This document shows, one piece after another, positions 6,721 through 15,559 of a stretch of DNA of 44,103 nt (position 1 is its first letter; each line of letters starts with the position of its first letter). The notes under the pieces are model-generated. The model searched no databases, had not been told where the DNA came from, and saw nothing but the letters and a program-made list of their open reading frames with translations. The translations under genes were made by a program, and so were the position numbers. Location of the stretch: assembly GCF_029948125.1 (NCBI RefSeq), contig NZ_JASAMB010000036.1, forward strand, positions 1-44,103, in the 5' to 3' direction. Source of the stretch: Catellatospora sp. KI3. Lineage in GTDB: Bacteria; Actinomycetota; Actinomycetes; Mycobacteriales; Micromonosporaceae.

Positions 6721-8730
6721 GTGCTACCGAGGGTGCGTGACTGGCGGGTGCGTACGCGCCTGTCCGCCGTCGTCGTCATCCCCGCGCTCGCCTTCCTCGC
6801 CGTGGCCGGTCTGCAGGTGACCCAGGCCGCCCGCACCGCCGCCGCGGGCGAGGTCTTCGCCGACCGGGTGGCCGTGGCCCGCGCCGCCGCCGACCTGGTG
6901 CACCGGGTGCAGGCCGAGCGCGATCTGGGTGCCGCTCCGGTCATACCGTCCGAGCGCGACGCGGCCGTGGCCGCGACCGACGCCGCCGCCGACGACTGGC
7001 GCACCGCCCTGGCCCGGACCGGGACCGCGGTGGCGCCGTCGCTGGCCCGGCTGCCGAACCGGCTGCTGGCGCTGCGGGCGGGGTACCGCGCCTCCGGTTA
7101 CGACACCCTCGTCGACGAGCTGATCACCGAGATCGACCTGACCGCGATCGGCGCGGCCGACCAGCGGCTGTCGCAGGCGGCCGCGGTCGCCGGGGCGCTG
7201 GCCCGGGTCAAGGAGACCGCCTCGCGGCTGCGCGGCTTCGGCTACTCGGTGCCGCCGCTGGACGGCACCAGCCTGCTCGCCCGGGTGACGCTGCTGAGAC
7301 AGGCCCGCACCGACGCGATCGCGCGGCTGGACGCCACCGTCGACCGCGCCGCTGCCGCCGGCCTGCCCCCGGTCGCCGCCCCGGACACCGCCGAGGCCGA
7401 CGCCCTGGCCGCCCGGCTGCCCGCCGGGACGGTCGACCCGGTGTCCTGGTGGGGTGCGGCCAGCGGCGAGGTCGACGGGTGGCACGCGGCCGAGCGGACG
7501 CTGGGCGACTGGCTGGCCGAGCGGGCCGAGCGCCAGGTCGCCGGGGTATGGCGGTCGGTGCTGGTGACCGCCGTCGTGGTGCTGCTGGTGCTGCTGCTGG
7601 CGGTGGGCGTGCCGGTGGTGGTGGGCCGGGGCATGCTCGCCTCGCTGCGGGAGCTGCGCCGCCGGGCGCTGGCCGTGGCGGAGCAGGAGCTGCCGCAGAC
7701 GCTGTCGCGGCTGCGCGCCGCCGGGCCGCACGACTCGATCACCCAGGAGCTGCGCATCGTGGCCGGTCCGACGGGCGTCGACGAGATCGGCGAGGTCGGG
7801 GCGGCGTTCGAGGCGGTGCGGCTGAGCGCCGTCGAGCTGGCGGTGCACCAGGCGCGCTCCCGCCGTACCCAGAATGCGATCTTCATCAATCTGGCCCGGC
7901 GCAGCCAGATCCTGGTCGAGCGGCAGCTGCGCCTGCTCGACGACATGGAGCGCGACGAGCGCGACCCGGACCACCTGGCCGCGCTGTTCCGGCTGGACCA
8001 CCTGGCCGCGCGGCTGCGCCGCAACGACGAGAACCTGCTGGTGCTGGCCGGGGCGGAGCCGCGGCGGCGCTGGCGCGAGGGCGTGCCGCTGGCCGCGCTG
8101 GTGCTCGCCGCCCTCTCCGAGATCGAGCAGTACGAGCGCGTCCGCGCCGACGTCGACGACTCGCTCCACGTCGTGGGGCACGCCGCCGCCGACATCGGCC
8201 ACCTGCTCGCCGAGCTGCTCGACAACGCCACCGCCTTCTCCGCGCCGCACACCGCGGTGCTGGTCAGCGCCCGCGCGGACGCGGCGAACGCCGCGGCGGG
8301 CGCGGTCGTCGAGATCGTCGACGAGGGCATCGGCATCGGCGCCGAGACGCTGGCCGAGCTGAACGCGCTGCTGGCGCGGCCCGCCGAGGTCGACGTGGCC
8401 GCCAGCGAGCGGATGGGCCTGGTCGTGGTGAGCCACCTCGCGGCCCGGCACGGGGTGCGGGTGCGGCTGGTCGCGACCGAGGTGGGCGTACGGGCCGTAG
8501 TGCGGCTGCCGGCCGCGCTGCTCGTCGAAGTCGAACTGTCGGGGGACTCCGCTACATCGAACCCTGTGGAATCATCGATACCAAGGCAGCGGACGTCCCG
8601 GGGGCGCGAACCCGATCCGGAGACCACCGCGGCCAACCTGACCCGCCTGTACGAGGGAGTACGGCGCGGCCAGGCGCGAGACGACGCGGCGGCGCCGCCG
8701 GCGCCGAACGCCATCGAGGGGGAGTCATGA
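6721..8730 (+). CDS. CvnA-type nitrate/nitrite-sensing histidine kinase-like protein
   Basis: 669 residues from the GTG at 6721; the ATG at 6712 is only 1 nt from GGAGG, whereas the GTG is 10 nt away. It has a membrane helix near residues 12-35, a roughly 240-residue extracytoplasmic helical sensor (NIT-like), a second helix near 278-302, a HAMP-like linker, the conserved FRLDHLAARLRRNDENLLVLAG segment, and an ATPase domain with LLAELLDNAT near residue 500, VDEGIGIG and ERMGLVVV. These are features of CvnA, the sensor of actinobacterial conservons. It overlaps cvnB by ATGA. The usual cvnC (DUF742) and cvnD (GTPase) genes do not follow. The signal is unknown. Confidence 0.85.
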   Translation: MLPRVRDWRVRTRLSAVVVIPALAFLAVAGLQVTQAARTAAAGEVFADRVAVARAAADLVHRVQAERDLGAAPVIPSERDAAVAATDAAADDWRTALARTGTAVAPSLARLPNRLLALRAGYRASGYDTLVDELITEIDLTAIGAADQRLSQAAAVAGALARVKETASRLRGFGYSVPPLDGTSLLARVTLLRQARTDAIARLDATVDRAAAAGLPPVAAPDTAEADALAARLPAGTVDPVSWWGAASGEVDGWHAAERTLGDWLAERAERQVAGVWRSVLVTAVVVLLVLLLAVGVPVVVGRGMLASLRELRRRALAVAEQELPQTLSRLRAAGPHDSITQELRIVAGPTGVDEIGEVGAAFEAVRLSAVELAVHQARSRRTQNAIFINLARRSQILVERQLRLLDDMERDERDPDHLAALFRLDHLAARLRRNDENLLVLAGAEPRRRWREGVPLAALVLAALSEIEQYERVRADVDDSLHVVGHAAADIGHLLAELLDNATAFSAPHTAVLVSARADAANAAAGAVVEIVDEGIGIGAETLAELNALLARPAEVDVAASERMGLVVVSHLAARHGVRVRLVATEVGVRAVVRLPAALLVEVELSGDSATSNPVESSIPRQRTSRGREPDPETTAANLTRLYEGVRRGQARDDAAAPPAPNAIEGES

Positions 8731-9161
8731 CCACCGCCACCGCCACGCTGAGCAAGCCCGCACAGGACCTGAACTGGCTGATCGCCGGTTTCGCCGCCCG
8801 GGTGCCGGGAGCCCGGCACGCCGTCGTCGCGTCCTCGGACGGGCTGACCGTGGCCGTCTCGGCCCACCTGGACCGGCAGACCGCCGACCAGCTCGCCGCC
8901 GTCACCTCGGGCCTGATCGGCATGGCCGGGTGCGTGGCCCAGCTGATCGACGGCGACGAGGTGCGCCAGACGGTGGTGGAGATGGGCCGCGGCTACTTCC
9001 TCACCATGTCCGTGCGGGACGGCTCGGTGCTGGCGGTCGTCGCCGACCCCGACGCCGACCTGGGCGTGGTCGGCTTCGAGATGGCCCGCCTGGCCAAGCA
9101 GACCGGGGAGATCCTCACCCCGGCCCTGCGCGCCGAGCTGCAGCAGGCCCTGCCGCGCTGA
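8727..9161 (+). CDS. Roadblock/LC7 domain protein (CvnB-type)
   Basis: 144 residues; the ATG overlaps the cvnA stop (ATGA). The sequence DLNWLIAGFAARVPGARHAVVASSDGLTVAVS and the following alternating strand/helix pattern are typical of roadblock/LC7 proteins, which in conservons are thought to modulate the CvnD GTPase. Without CvnC or CvnD next door, its GTPase partner must be encoded elsewhere or is absent. The next gene converges from the other strand with only 15 bp between stops. Confidence 0.88.
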   Translation: MTTATATLSKPAQDLNWLIAGFAARVPGARHAVVASSDGLTVAVSAHLDRQTADQLAAVTSGLIGMAGCVAQLIDGDEVRQTVVEMGRGYFLTMSVRDGSVLAVVADPDADLGVVGFEMARLAKQTGEILTPALRAELQQALPR

Positions 9162-9176
9162 GCGCGGCCGGACCGG

Positions 9177-10619
9177 TCAGCCCTTCAACTCGTCGGCGAG
9201 GTCGATCAGCTCGTCGAGCTTGCCGTCGAGCTCCTTGCCGGCGTCCTCGCCGACGCTGCCGTCGTCGACCCAGTCGTCGAGCCGCTTCTGGAAGTCCTTG
9301 CTGCGGTTGATCACCGACTTCCACTGGCGGAGGTTCCAGCGCAGGGTCAGGTCGGTCAGCGTCTTGGTGATCTCGCCGGTGTGCGCGGGGTCGATGTCGC
9401 CGGTGACCCCCATCGTGATGGCCCGCTGGCTGATGTCCAGCAGCAGGTCGTTGCCTGCCGCGACCCCCGCTGGCCGCGCCGGCTTCGGGCTCGGGCTCGG
9501 GCTGCGCGACGGCTTGACCGCCGCCCGGGTGGTCGCGGGCGGCGGCGAGGCGTCCCCGTCGGCCGGGCGCATGGCCGAGAACAGCACGTACCCGCCGCCG
9601 GCGAGCAGCAGCAGCATCATCAGGGCGAACCCGAGCACCGGCGTACGGCGTCGGCGGGGGGCCATCTGGGGCGGCGGCGGCACGTACGGGCGGGTGGCCG
9701 GGGCGGACGGCACGCGGGCCGCGCCGGAGATCGAACCGCCGGTCGGGGCGAGCAGCGTCGGGGTGGGACCGGCCGGGGCGGCCACCGCGCCGTGGCCGGT
9801 GCCGGGGCCGCCGAGCAGGGCCCGCTGCAGGTCGGCCGCGCGCGGGCGCCGGGCCGGGAACGGGTCCAGCGCCGCCGCGATCAGCGCCGCGACGGCGGGC
9901 GGCACCCCGGGCAGGTGCGGCAGCGGCCGCGGCCGGGCATGCAGGGCGGCGACCTGTTCCCAGGTGTCGGCCGGGTGCAGCCGCCGCCCGGTGACCATCT
10001 CCACCAGCAGCACGCCGAGGGAGTAGACGTCCGCGGCCGGGTTGGCGGCGGCCTGGTGCAGGCGCTCGGGCGCGGCGTACGCCGGGGTGCCGATTACCCA
10101 GCCGCCGTGCGCGTCGGGCAGCCCCGTCATCGCGGCGATGCCGAAGTCGAGCACCTTCGCCCCGGTCGGGGTCAGCATGATGTTGCCCGGCTTGATGTCG
10201 CGGTGCACCACGTCGCGGGCGTGCGCGGCGGCCAGCGCCGCCGCGATCTGCCCGCCGACCGCGGCCGCCTGCGGCCACGGCACCGGCCCGGCGGCCATCC
10301 GGTCGGCCAGCGAGTCGCCGGTCAGCAGCTCCATCACCAGGTACGGCTCGGCGTGGCCGTCGGGGAAGGAGGCCTCGCCGAAGTCGTGCACGGCGGTGAT
10401 GTTCGGGTGGGTCAGCTGCGCCGCCGAGCGGGCCTCGCGCAGCGCGCCCGCGCGCAGGGCGGGGTCGGCGGCCATCGGCCCGGCGAGCACCTTCACCGCC
10501 ACCGGGCGGCCCAGCACGAGGTCGTGCGCGCGCCACACCTCGGCCATCCCGCCGCTGCCGATGCGGCGTTCCAGCAGGTAGCGGTCGTGCAGCTTCAGAC
10601 CGGGGGCGAAGGCTGACAT
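9177..10619 (-). CDS. Transmembrane serine/threonine protein kinase
   Basis: 480 residues from the ATG at 10619. Kinase landmarks are IGSGGMAEVW (20-29), catalytic Lys43 in VAVKVL, HRD at 139-141 in VVHRDIKPGN, KVLDFGIA and GTPAYAAPE. A Pro/Ala-rich juxtamembrane stretch follows the kinase domain. Then come a basic RRRRTPV anchor, one membrane helix (FALMMLLLLAGGGYVLF), a Pro/Ser linker and a roughly 95-residue charged helical exterior domain. That domain lacks PASTA repeats, so it is probably a different sensor type. It converges on cvnAB and is divergent from the mannosyltransferase gene. A TACGTT hexamer 7 nt before the ATG hints at leaderless transcription. Confidence 0.92.
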   Translation of the reverse strand: MSAFAPGLKLHDRYLLERRIGSGGMAEVWRAHDLVLGRPVAVKVLAGPMAADPALRAGALREARSAAQLTHPNITAVHDFGEASFPDGHAEPYLVMELLTGDSLADRMAAGPVPWPQAAAVGGQIAAALAAAHARDVVHRDIKPGNIMLTPTGAKVLDFGIAAMTGLPDAHGGWVIGTPAYAAPERLHQAAANPAADVYSLGVLLVEMVTGRRLHPADTWEQVAALHARPRPLPHLPGVPPAVAALIAAALDPFPARRPRAADLQRALLGGPGTGHGAVAAPAGPTPTLLAPTGGSISGAARVPSAPATRPYVPPPPQMAPRRRRTPVLGFALMMLLLLAGGGYVLFSAMRPADGDASPPPATTRAAVKPSRSPSPSPKPARPAGVAAGNDLLLDISQRAITMGVTGDIDPAHTGEITKTLTDLTLRWNLRQWKSVINRSKDFQKRLDDWVDDGSVGEDAGKELDGKLDELIDLADELKG

Positions 10620-10736
10620 GGTGCCCAACGTACCGTGCGGCCGCCCGTCCGGCACGGTGCGACGGCTCGTCCGTGCGGGCGGGACAGGGCCGGTAGTGCG
10701 CGCCGGTACCGAGGTCGCGGCGCTATCCTCTCGCCT

Positions 10737-12017
10737 ATGCCCGACACCATCGATACCGTTATGCCCGCTTCGCCGGATGCGGCGCAGGCGCCCGCGCCCG
10801 CGGCGGCCCCGGCCCCGCCGTCGGTGTGGGCCCGCTGGCGGCCGTCGGTGCTGACGGGCGTGGTGACCTGGGTTACCGGGATCGCGATCTACTACGTCGT
10901 CACCGCGGCGGCCTGGCTGCCGCTGCAGGACCTCGAGGCCAAGGCGGGCGCCGCGCCGGGCACCCTGCACGAGCTGCTCGGTGCCTGGAACCGGTGGGAC
11001 ACCACCTGGTACCTGATCGTCGCCGACTCCGGCTACACCGCGGACACCCGCGCCACCGCCTTCTTCCCGGGGTACCCGATGGCGGTGCGCGCCGCCGACG
11101 CGGTGGTGCCCGGCGGGTCGTACGAGGCGGGCCTGGCCGTGTCGGCGCTGGCCTGCCTGGCCGCGCTGATCCTGCTGCACCGGCTGGCCACCGAGCTGAC
11201 GGGCGCCGAGGACGCCCGCCGGGCGACGTTCTACCTGCTCGCCTTCCCGACCGGGTTCTACCTGGTGGCGGCGTACAACGAGTCGCTGTTCATCGCGCTG
11301 GCGCTGGCCTCGCTGTACTGCATGCGCCAGGGGCGCTGGTGGGCGGCGGGACTGCTCGCGGGATGCGCCAGCGCCACCCGGATGGCCGGCGTCATGCTCG
11401 GCGCCGCCTTCGTGGTGGAGTACCTGCGCCAGTCCGGCTTCGCGCTGCGCTGGTCGGGATCGCCGCACCTGCGCCTGCCCCGGCTGAACTGGGGCGTGCT
11501 GGGCATCGTGCTGGTCCCCGGGGGCCTGCTGGCCTACATGTACTACCTGCAGCGGACGTTCGGCGATCCGCTGCACTTCCTGGAGTCGCAGAAGAGCTGG
11601 TTCCACGACGGGTTCACCCCGCCGTGGCAGGTGGTGGCCGACGTCTTCGACCTGATCGCCCGCAGTGGACCGCTGTACCACCCCGACACCATCCGCAACA
11701 TCGCCAACCTCGGCACCGCGCTGGCGGTGCTGCTGCTGCTCGTGCTGGCCCTGGTCGGCCCGTGGCGGCTGGGTGCGAAGGCCGCCTACCTGGTGGTGTT
11801 CGCGGCGATCGTGATGCTGATGCCGCTGTCCAACCCGATCCACAGCTACTACCCGCTCAGCTCGGTGTGGCGGTTCGCGCTGGAGTGCAGTGTCGCGTTC
11901 CTGGTGCTGGCGCGGATGGGCCGCCGCCCCGGGTTCGACCGGGCCTACACCGGGATCGCGCTGGCGCTGCAGGGCGTCATGATCGTCACGTTCGTGCAGA
12001 ACAACTTCGTGGCGTAG
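10737..12017 (+). CDS. PIG-V-like membrane mannosyltransferase
   Basis: 426 residues from the ATG at 10737; no Shine-Dalgarno, but TATCCT lies 7 nt upstream. A Pro/Ala-rich cytoplasmic start precedes about ten membrane helices. The segment WNRWDTTWYLIVADSGY followed by AFFPGYP is the luminal catalytic loop signature of PIG-V/GPI mannosyltransferase 2-like GT-C enzymes, which use polyprenyl-phosphate mannose. In actinomycetes these act in protein O-mannosylation-type or lipoglycan pathways. The exact acceptor cannot be read from the sequence. It stands alone, divergent from the kinase gene. Confidence 0.85.
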   Translation: MPDTIDTVMPASPDAAQAPAPAAAPAPPSVWARWRPSVLTGVVTWVTGIAIYYVVTAAAWLPLQDLEAKAGAAPGTLHELLGAWNRWDTTWYLIVADSGYTADTRATAFFPGYPMAVRAADAVVPGGSYEAGLAVSALACLAALILLHRLATELTGAEDARRATFYLLAFPTGFYLVAAYNESLFIALALASLYCMRQGRWWAAGLLAGCASATRMAGVMLGAAFVVEYLRQSGFALRWSGSPHLRLPRLNWGVLGIVLVPGGLLAYMYYLQRTFGDPLHFLESQKSWFHDGFTPPWQVVADVFDLIARSGPLYHPDTIRNIANLGTALAVLLLLVLALVGPWRLGAKAAYLVVFAAIVMLMPLSNPIHSYYPLSSVWRFALECSVAFLVLARMGRRPGFDRAYTGIALALQGVMIVTFVQNNFVA

Positions 12018-12306
12018 GACGTCGCGTCGATCGCGGGTCCGGTCGGCCGAGTGCCGCCTGGTCCGCTCGGCCGGATCTCAGTGGCACCTTCGGGTGGGCA
12101 CCGGGGTCCGGCCGTGCCCGTTCGGAGCCGCGACACGCGAGGCGACCGGTGCGTTCACCGATCGAAGATGCTCGCTGGACGCCGTGAAAGTTCGGTTAGC
12201 AGAAATAACTTTGAGTAGTCATACCCCTGGGATTTCGGCTTCCTGTTTAGCCTGCGCGCAGGAGAGGGCTGGAAACACTCGTATCCCGGATAGGACGGTG
12301 TGACAG
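12018..12306. promoter_or_regulatory. Upstream region of the penicillin-binding protein
   Basis: 289 bp without a gene. Positions 12185-12240 are markedly AT-richer than the surroundings (AGCAGAAATAACTTTGAGTA), as expected for a promoter region. I could not fix a convincing -35/-10 pair. The sequence GGACGGTGTG precedes the ATG at 12307 and may act as the ribosome binding site. Confidence 0.4.
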
Positions 12307-14697
12307 ATGACTACCTACGGTGATGAAGCACCTGGTGTACGGCACGGGGCCAGCGGTCGGGCCGCGGTGCCCGGGGCGGTCGCGCCGACCGCGCCGCCGC
12401 CGGCCGTCGGCCGGGCCTCGGTGCCGGACGAAGCGGGGCAGCAGCGGCCACGCCGCCGCAAGGGGCGCGGCAGACGCAGGCGCACCCGGCTGGCGGTGAT
12501 CATCGCGGTGGTGCTGCTGCTGACCGGCGGCGGGCTCATCGGCGGGACCTGGTTCTACGACAGCGTGCCCCGCCCGGACCAGCTCAGCCTCAAGGAGAAC
12601 ACCGAGGTCTGGTCCAGCGACGGAAAGCAGCTGGCCAAGCTGGGCGCCGAGAACCGCACCCTGGTGGTGATGGGGACGCTGCCCAGGCAGGTCCGCGACG
12701 CCCTGATCGCGGGCGAGGACAAGAACTTCTACGACCACGACGGCATCGACCCGTGGGGCATCGCGCGCGCGGCCTGGAACAACCTCACCGGCGGCACCAC
12801 CCAGGGCGCCTCGACCATCACCCAGCAGTACGCCCGCGCCGCCGCCGACGACATGGAGATCACGTTCGCGCGCAAGCTGCGCGAGGCGGTGATGGCCCGC
12901 AAGCTCGAGAAGGAGTACTCCAAAGAGCAGATCATGGGCTTCTACCTCAACACGGTCTACTTCGGCCGCAGCGCGTACGGGGTCGGTGCGGCGGCGCGGG
13001 CGTACTTCGGCGTCGACGCGACCAAGCTGACCGTGGCGCAGGCGGCCGTGCTCGGCGCGGTGCTGCGCCAGCCCGAACCCAACTCGGCCCACCAGGGCTA
13101 CGACCCGCAGAACAACCTGGCCGAGGCCAAGCGGCGCTGGGGGTACGTGCTGGACAACATGGTGGAGATGCGCTGGCTGAGCGCCGCGGACCGGGCGGCG
13201 CAGGTGTACCCGGAGAAGGAGCTCAAGCCGTACAAGCCGGGGCAGTACGCGGGGGAGTGGGGCTACGTCGGCAGCGGCACCGGGCACGTCGTCCACCACG
13301 TCGGCGACGAACTGCGCGCCTGGGGCATCAGCGACTGGCGCAGCGCCGGCTACCGCATCACCACCACCATCGACTCGCGCGCCCAGGCCGCCCTGCAGCA
13401 GCAGGTGTACCGCTCGCACGAGTGGCGCCGCGTCTGCAAGACCGCGGACGGCAAGCAGACCTGCACCGAGGAGCTGGTGCGGGCGGTCGACGGCAAGGGC
13501 ACCCTGCTGTCCGGCCAACCGAAGAACCTGATGGCGGCGGCGGTCGCGATCGAGCCGAGCAGCGGCCGGGTGCTGGCGTACTACGGCGGCAACGACGGCA
13601 CCGGCACCGACTACGCGGGGGTCAACGCGGCGGGCACCGACTCGGAGTTCGGCGGGCACCCGCCCGCCTCCTCGTTCAAGATCTACACGCTCGCGGCGGC
13701 GCTGGAGCACCAGTACTCGATCAAGAGCAGGTGGGACTCGACCGAGCTGAAGAAGAGCAGGGGCGACGAGTTCGACGTCTCCAACTCGGGGCGCGAGAAC
13801 GCCAGCTGCAATCGCGACTGCCCGCTGGACCTGATGACGATCAAGTCGTACAACGTGCCGTTCTTCAAGATCGCGAAGGCGATCGGGCCGGAGGAGGTCG
13901 TCGGCCTGGCCCGCCGCGCGGGCATCGGCACCATGTGGTCCACCGGCGACGGCAAGGCCCGGCACCTCGACGACCCCAGGGCCGACACCGGTCGTGGCGC
14001 CTTCTACTACCAGGTCGGCTTCGGCCAGTACCCGATCACCGTGCTCGACCACGCCACCGGCGTGGCCACCTTCGCCGCGGGCGGCGTCTACCACAAGCCG
14101 CACTTCGTGGTGAAGGTCGAGCGCAAGAACCGCAAGACCGGCGCCTGGGAGACCGTACCCGGCACCGGCGAGCAGCTCGTGGCCCGCCGCGCCTTCACCA
14201 AGGAGATCGCCGACGAGGTGACGGGCGTGCTCAAGCAGATCGTCGGCAGCCACGCCCTGTCCGGACGGCAGGCCGCCGCGAAGACCGGCACCTGGGAGAA
14301 CGGGCAGCGTGACGCCAAGGGGCGCAAACGCCACGAGGGCGAGAACGCGCACGCGTGGTTCGTCGGCTACACGCCGCAGATCGCCACCGCCGTGTGGGTG
14401 GGCAACGTACGCGACGAGCTGCCGATCCGGGACCGGAACGGCAGGCCCATCGGCGGGTCGAAGCTGCCCGGCGACATCTGGGAGGGGTTCATGAACGCCG
14501 CCCACAAGGCGATGAAGCTGCCGCCGCAGCCGCTGCCGGACGGGACGGGGGGCGACATCGGCAGCAAGGACGCGGGCGACGGGGTGCCCGAGCCGACGCC
14601 AACCCCGACCGCCCCGCCGGCCACGCCGCCGTGCGACCCGGCGACCTGCCCCTCTCCGACGCCGACGGCGAGCGGTTCGGCATCACCCCGCCCCTGA
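12307..14697 (+). CDS. Class A penicillin-binding protein (transglycosylase/transpeptidase)
   Basis: 796 residues. A roughly 60-residue cytoplasmic head ends in RPRRRKGRGRRRRTR, then a single membrane anchor (LAVIIAVVLLLTGGGLIGG). The GT51 transglycosylase domain has Glu137 in GEDKNFYDHDGID and GASTITQQYAR. The transpeptidase domain has SSFK at 455-458 (acyl-serine Ser455), SYN at 514-516 and KTGT at 659-662, all catalytic motifs intact. The tail is Pro/Thr/Ser-rich with two Cys (PPCDPATCPSP). It polymerises and cross-links peptidoglycan outside the membrane. No neighbouring division genes indicate a specific role. Confidence 0.95.
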   Translation: MTTYGDEAPGVRHGASGRAAVPGAVAPTAPPPAVGRASVPDEAGQQRPRRRKGRGRRRRTRLAVIIAVVLLLTGGGLIGGTWFYDSVPRPDQLSLKENTEVWSSDGKQLAKLGAENRTLVVMGTLPRQVRDALIAGEDKNFYDHDGIDPWGIARAAWNNLTGGTTQGASTITQQYARAAADDMEITFARKLREAVMARKLEKEYSKEQIMGFYLNTVYFGRSAYGVGAAARAYFGVDATKLTVAQAAVLGAVLRQPEPNSAHQGYDPQNNLAEAKRRWGYVLDNMVEMRWLSAADRAAQVYPEKELKPYKPGQYAGEWGYVGSGTGHVVHHVGDELRAWGISDWRSAGYRITTTIDSRAQAALQQQVYRSHEWRRVCKTADGKQTCTEELVRAVDGKGTLLSGQPKNLMAAAVAIEPSSGRVLAYYGGNDGTGTDYAGVNAAGTDSEFGGHPPASSFKIYTLAAALEHQYSIKSRWDSTELKKSRGDEFDVSNSGRENASCNRDCPLDLMTIKSYNVPFFKIAKAIGPEEVVGLARRAGIGTMWSTGDGKARHLDDPRADTGRGAFYYQVGFGQYPITVLDHATGVATFAAGGVYHKPHFVVKVERKNRKTGAWETVPGTGEQLVARRAFTKEIADEVTGVLKQIVGSHALSGRQAAAKTGTWENGQRDAKGRKRHEGENAHAWFVGYTPQIATAVWVGNVRDELPIRDRNGRPIGGSKLPGDIWEGFMNAAHKAMKLPPQPLPDGTGGDIGSKDAGDGVPEPTPTPTAPPATPPCDPATCPSPTPTASGSASPRP

Positions 14698-14707
14698 CCT
14701 GTGCCAT

Positions 14708-14724
14708 GGCGGCGTGACGCCGCC
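14708..14724 (+). terminator. Probable terminator after the penicillin-binding protein
   Basis: GGCGGC and GCCGCC with a GTGAC loop, 10 nt after the stop codon. There is no T tract, as is usual in this G+C range. Confidence 0.45.
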
Positions 14725-14808
14725 GCGGCGCGGGACGCGGGCGGGGTGGGGCGGAGTCGCTGAGCCGTCCGTGCACTCGGCGGGCCGCTCCGGCCCCGCC
14801 TTTGATTG

Positions 14809-14865
14809 ACGCTGGCCTATCTAGTCGACTTCGATCATGAAAATGTCCTCTAGATAGGCCAGCGT
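14809..14865 (+). repeat. Beta palindrome, copy 1 (57 bp)
   Basis: Perfect 16-bp arms, ACGCTGGCCTATCTAG at 14809-14824 and its complement at 14850-14865, with a 25-nt spacer that starts TCGAC and ends TGTCCT. The second copy at 23936 has the same arm sequence with minor changes and the same spacer length, ending GGTCCT. An alpha palindrome begins 58 bp downstream. Confidence 0.9.
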
Positions 14866-14923
14866 TTATGAAAGAAGGGGCGTGGTCCGCCCCTTCGGGC
14901 GTCGTCTCGTGCTCGGGGTTGGT

Positions 14924-14983
14924 GCAGTTTCGGGGGAAGTGCGCGAATGCGCGTCAAGATTCGTGCAGTTTCCCCGAAACTGC
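14924..14983 (+). repeat. Alpha palindrome, copy 2 (60 bp)
   Basis: Left arm GCAGTTTCGGGGGAAGTGCG and right arm TGCAGTTTCCCCGAAACTGC with a 20-nt spacer. Length and orientation match copy 1. The spacer keeps CGAA at its start and TCAAGATTCG at its end, extending the stem. A GC-only tandem repeat follows immediately. Confidence 0.9.
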
Positions 14984-15000
14984 AGGCGCGGCGCGGCGCG

Positions 15001-15060
15001 GGGCGGGGCGGCGCGGGGCGGGGCGGCGCGGGGCGGGGCGGCGCGGGGCGGGGCGGCGCG
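15001..15060 (+). repeat. 15-bp GC-only tandem repeat, four perfect units
   Basis: Four exact copies of GGGCGGGGCGGCGCG lie head to tail, with degenerate half-units on both sides (about 14985-15085). The G runs of 3-4 on the plus strand are compatible with G-quadruplex formation. The array directly follows alpha copy 2. Confidence 0.9.
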
Positions 15061-15147
15061 GCGCGGGGCGGCGCGGCGCGGGGTGTGCGGGGCGCGGGTG
15101 TGCACGGGGTGCGGGCTGCGGGGCGGCGTGGCGTGGGGCGGGTTGTC

Positions 15148-15153
15148 TAGGGT
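15148..15153 (+). promoter_or_regulatory. -10 hexamer TAGGGT, leaderless start
   Basis: TAGGGT lies exactly 6 nt before the ATG at 15160, which has no Shine-Dalgarno. The geometry predicts transcription starting at the start codon. Confidence 0.5.
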
Positions 15154-15159
15154 TGGGGG

Positions 15160-15540
15160 ATGGCGGGTTGGAAGGATGTGCGGCGGGTTGCTATGGGGCT
15201 GCCGGAGAGTGCGGAGCCCGCGCCGCAGGAGTGGCGCGTCGGGGACAAGCTCTTTGCCTGGGCGCGAGCCCTGCGCAAGGCCGACCTGGAGGCGCTGGGC
15301 GCCGCCGCCCCGGACGGGCCGATCCTGGCCGCGCGGGTGCCGGATCTCGGCGCGAGGGCGGCGCTGCTGGCCGACGATCCGTCCGTCTACTTCATCACCC
15401 CGCACTTCGACGGGTATCCGGCGGTGCTGGTCCGGCTGGAGCGCATCAGTCTGCCCGAGCTGGAGGAGCTGCTCACCGAGGCGTGGCTGAGCCGGGCCCC
15501 GAAGCGGCTGGCCAAGGCGTTCCTGGCCGAGCGGGTTTGA
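15160..15540 (+). CDS. MmcQ/YjbR family protein
   Basis: 126 residues from the ATG at 15160. The opening WKDVRRVAMGLPESAEPAPQEWRVGDKLFAWARAL, the middle YFITPHFDGYPAVLVRLERI and the terminal ELLTEAWLSRAPKRL are characteristic of the YjbR (CyaY-like fold) family. These are small, widespread proteins sometimes called DNA-binding. The molecular role is not established. It is convergent with corA, 19 bp between stops. Confidence 0.85.
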   Translation: MAGWKDVRRVAMGLPESAEPAPQEWRVGDKLFAWARALRKADLEALGAAAPDGPILAARVPDLGARAALLADDPSVYFITPHFDGYPAVLVRLERISLPELEELLTEAWLSRAPKRLAKAFLAERV

Positions 15541-15559
15541 CGGTCCGAGCGGGCTGAGG

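Larger units (their letters stand above)
14698..15159. other. Intergenic stretch rich in palindromes and tandem repeats
   Basis: 462 bp with no credible gene; frames through it translate to Arg/Gly/Ala low-complexity protein. It holds a short terminator hairpin (14708-14724), the beta palindrome (14809-14865), a 9-bp hairpin GAAGGGGCG/CGCCCCTTC (14874-14896), the alpha palindrome (14924-14983), and a GC-only tandem repeat block (about 14985-15085). Confidence 0.8.

Noticed and set aside
9177-11843. Apparent 888-residue protein extending the kinase upstream
   Set aside because: The N-terminal 400 residues are the antisense of the mannosyltransferase gene; the kinase clearly starts with MSAFAPGLKLHDRYLLERRIGSGG at 10619.
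14985-15159. Possible small genes across the GC tandem repeat
   Set aside because: All frames give Arg/Gly/Ala low-complexity protein without a start context.
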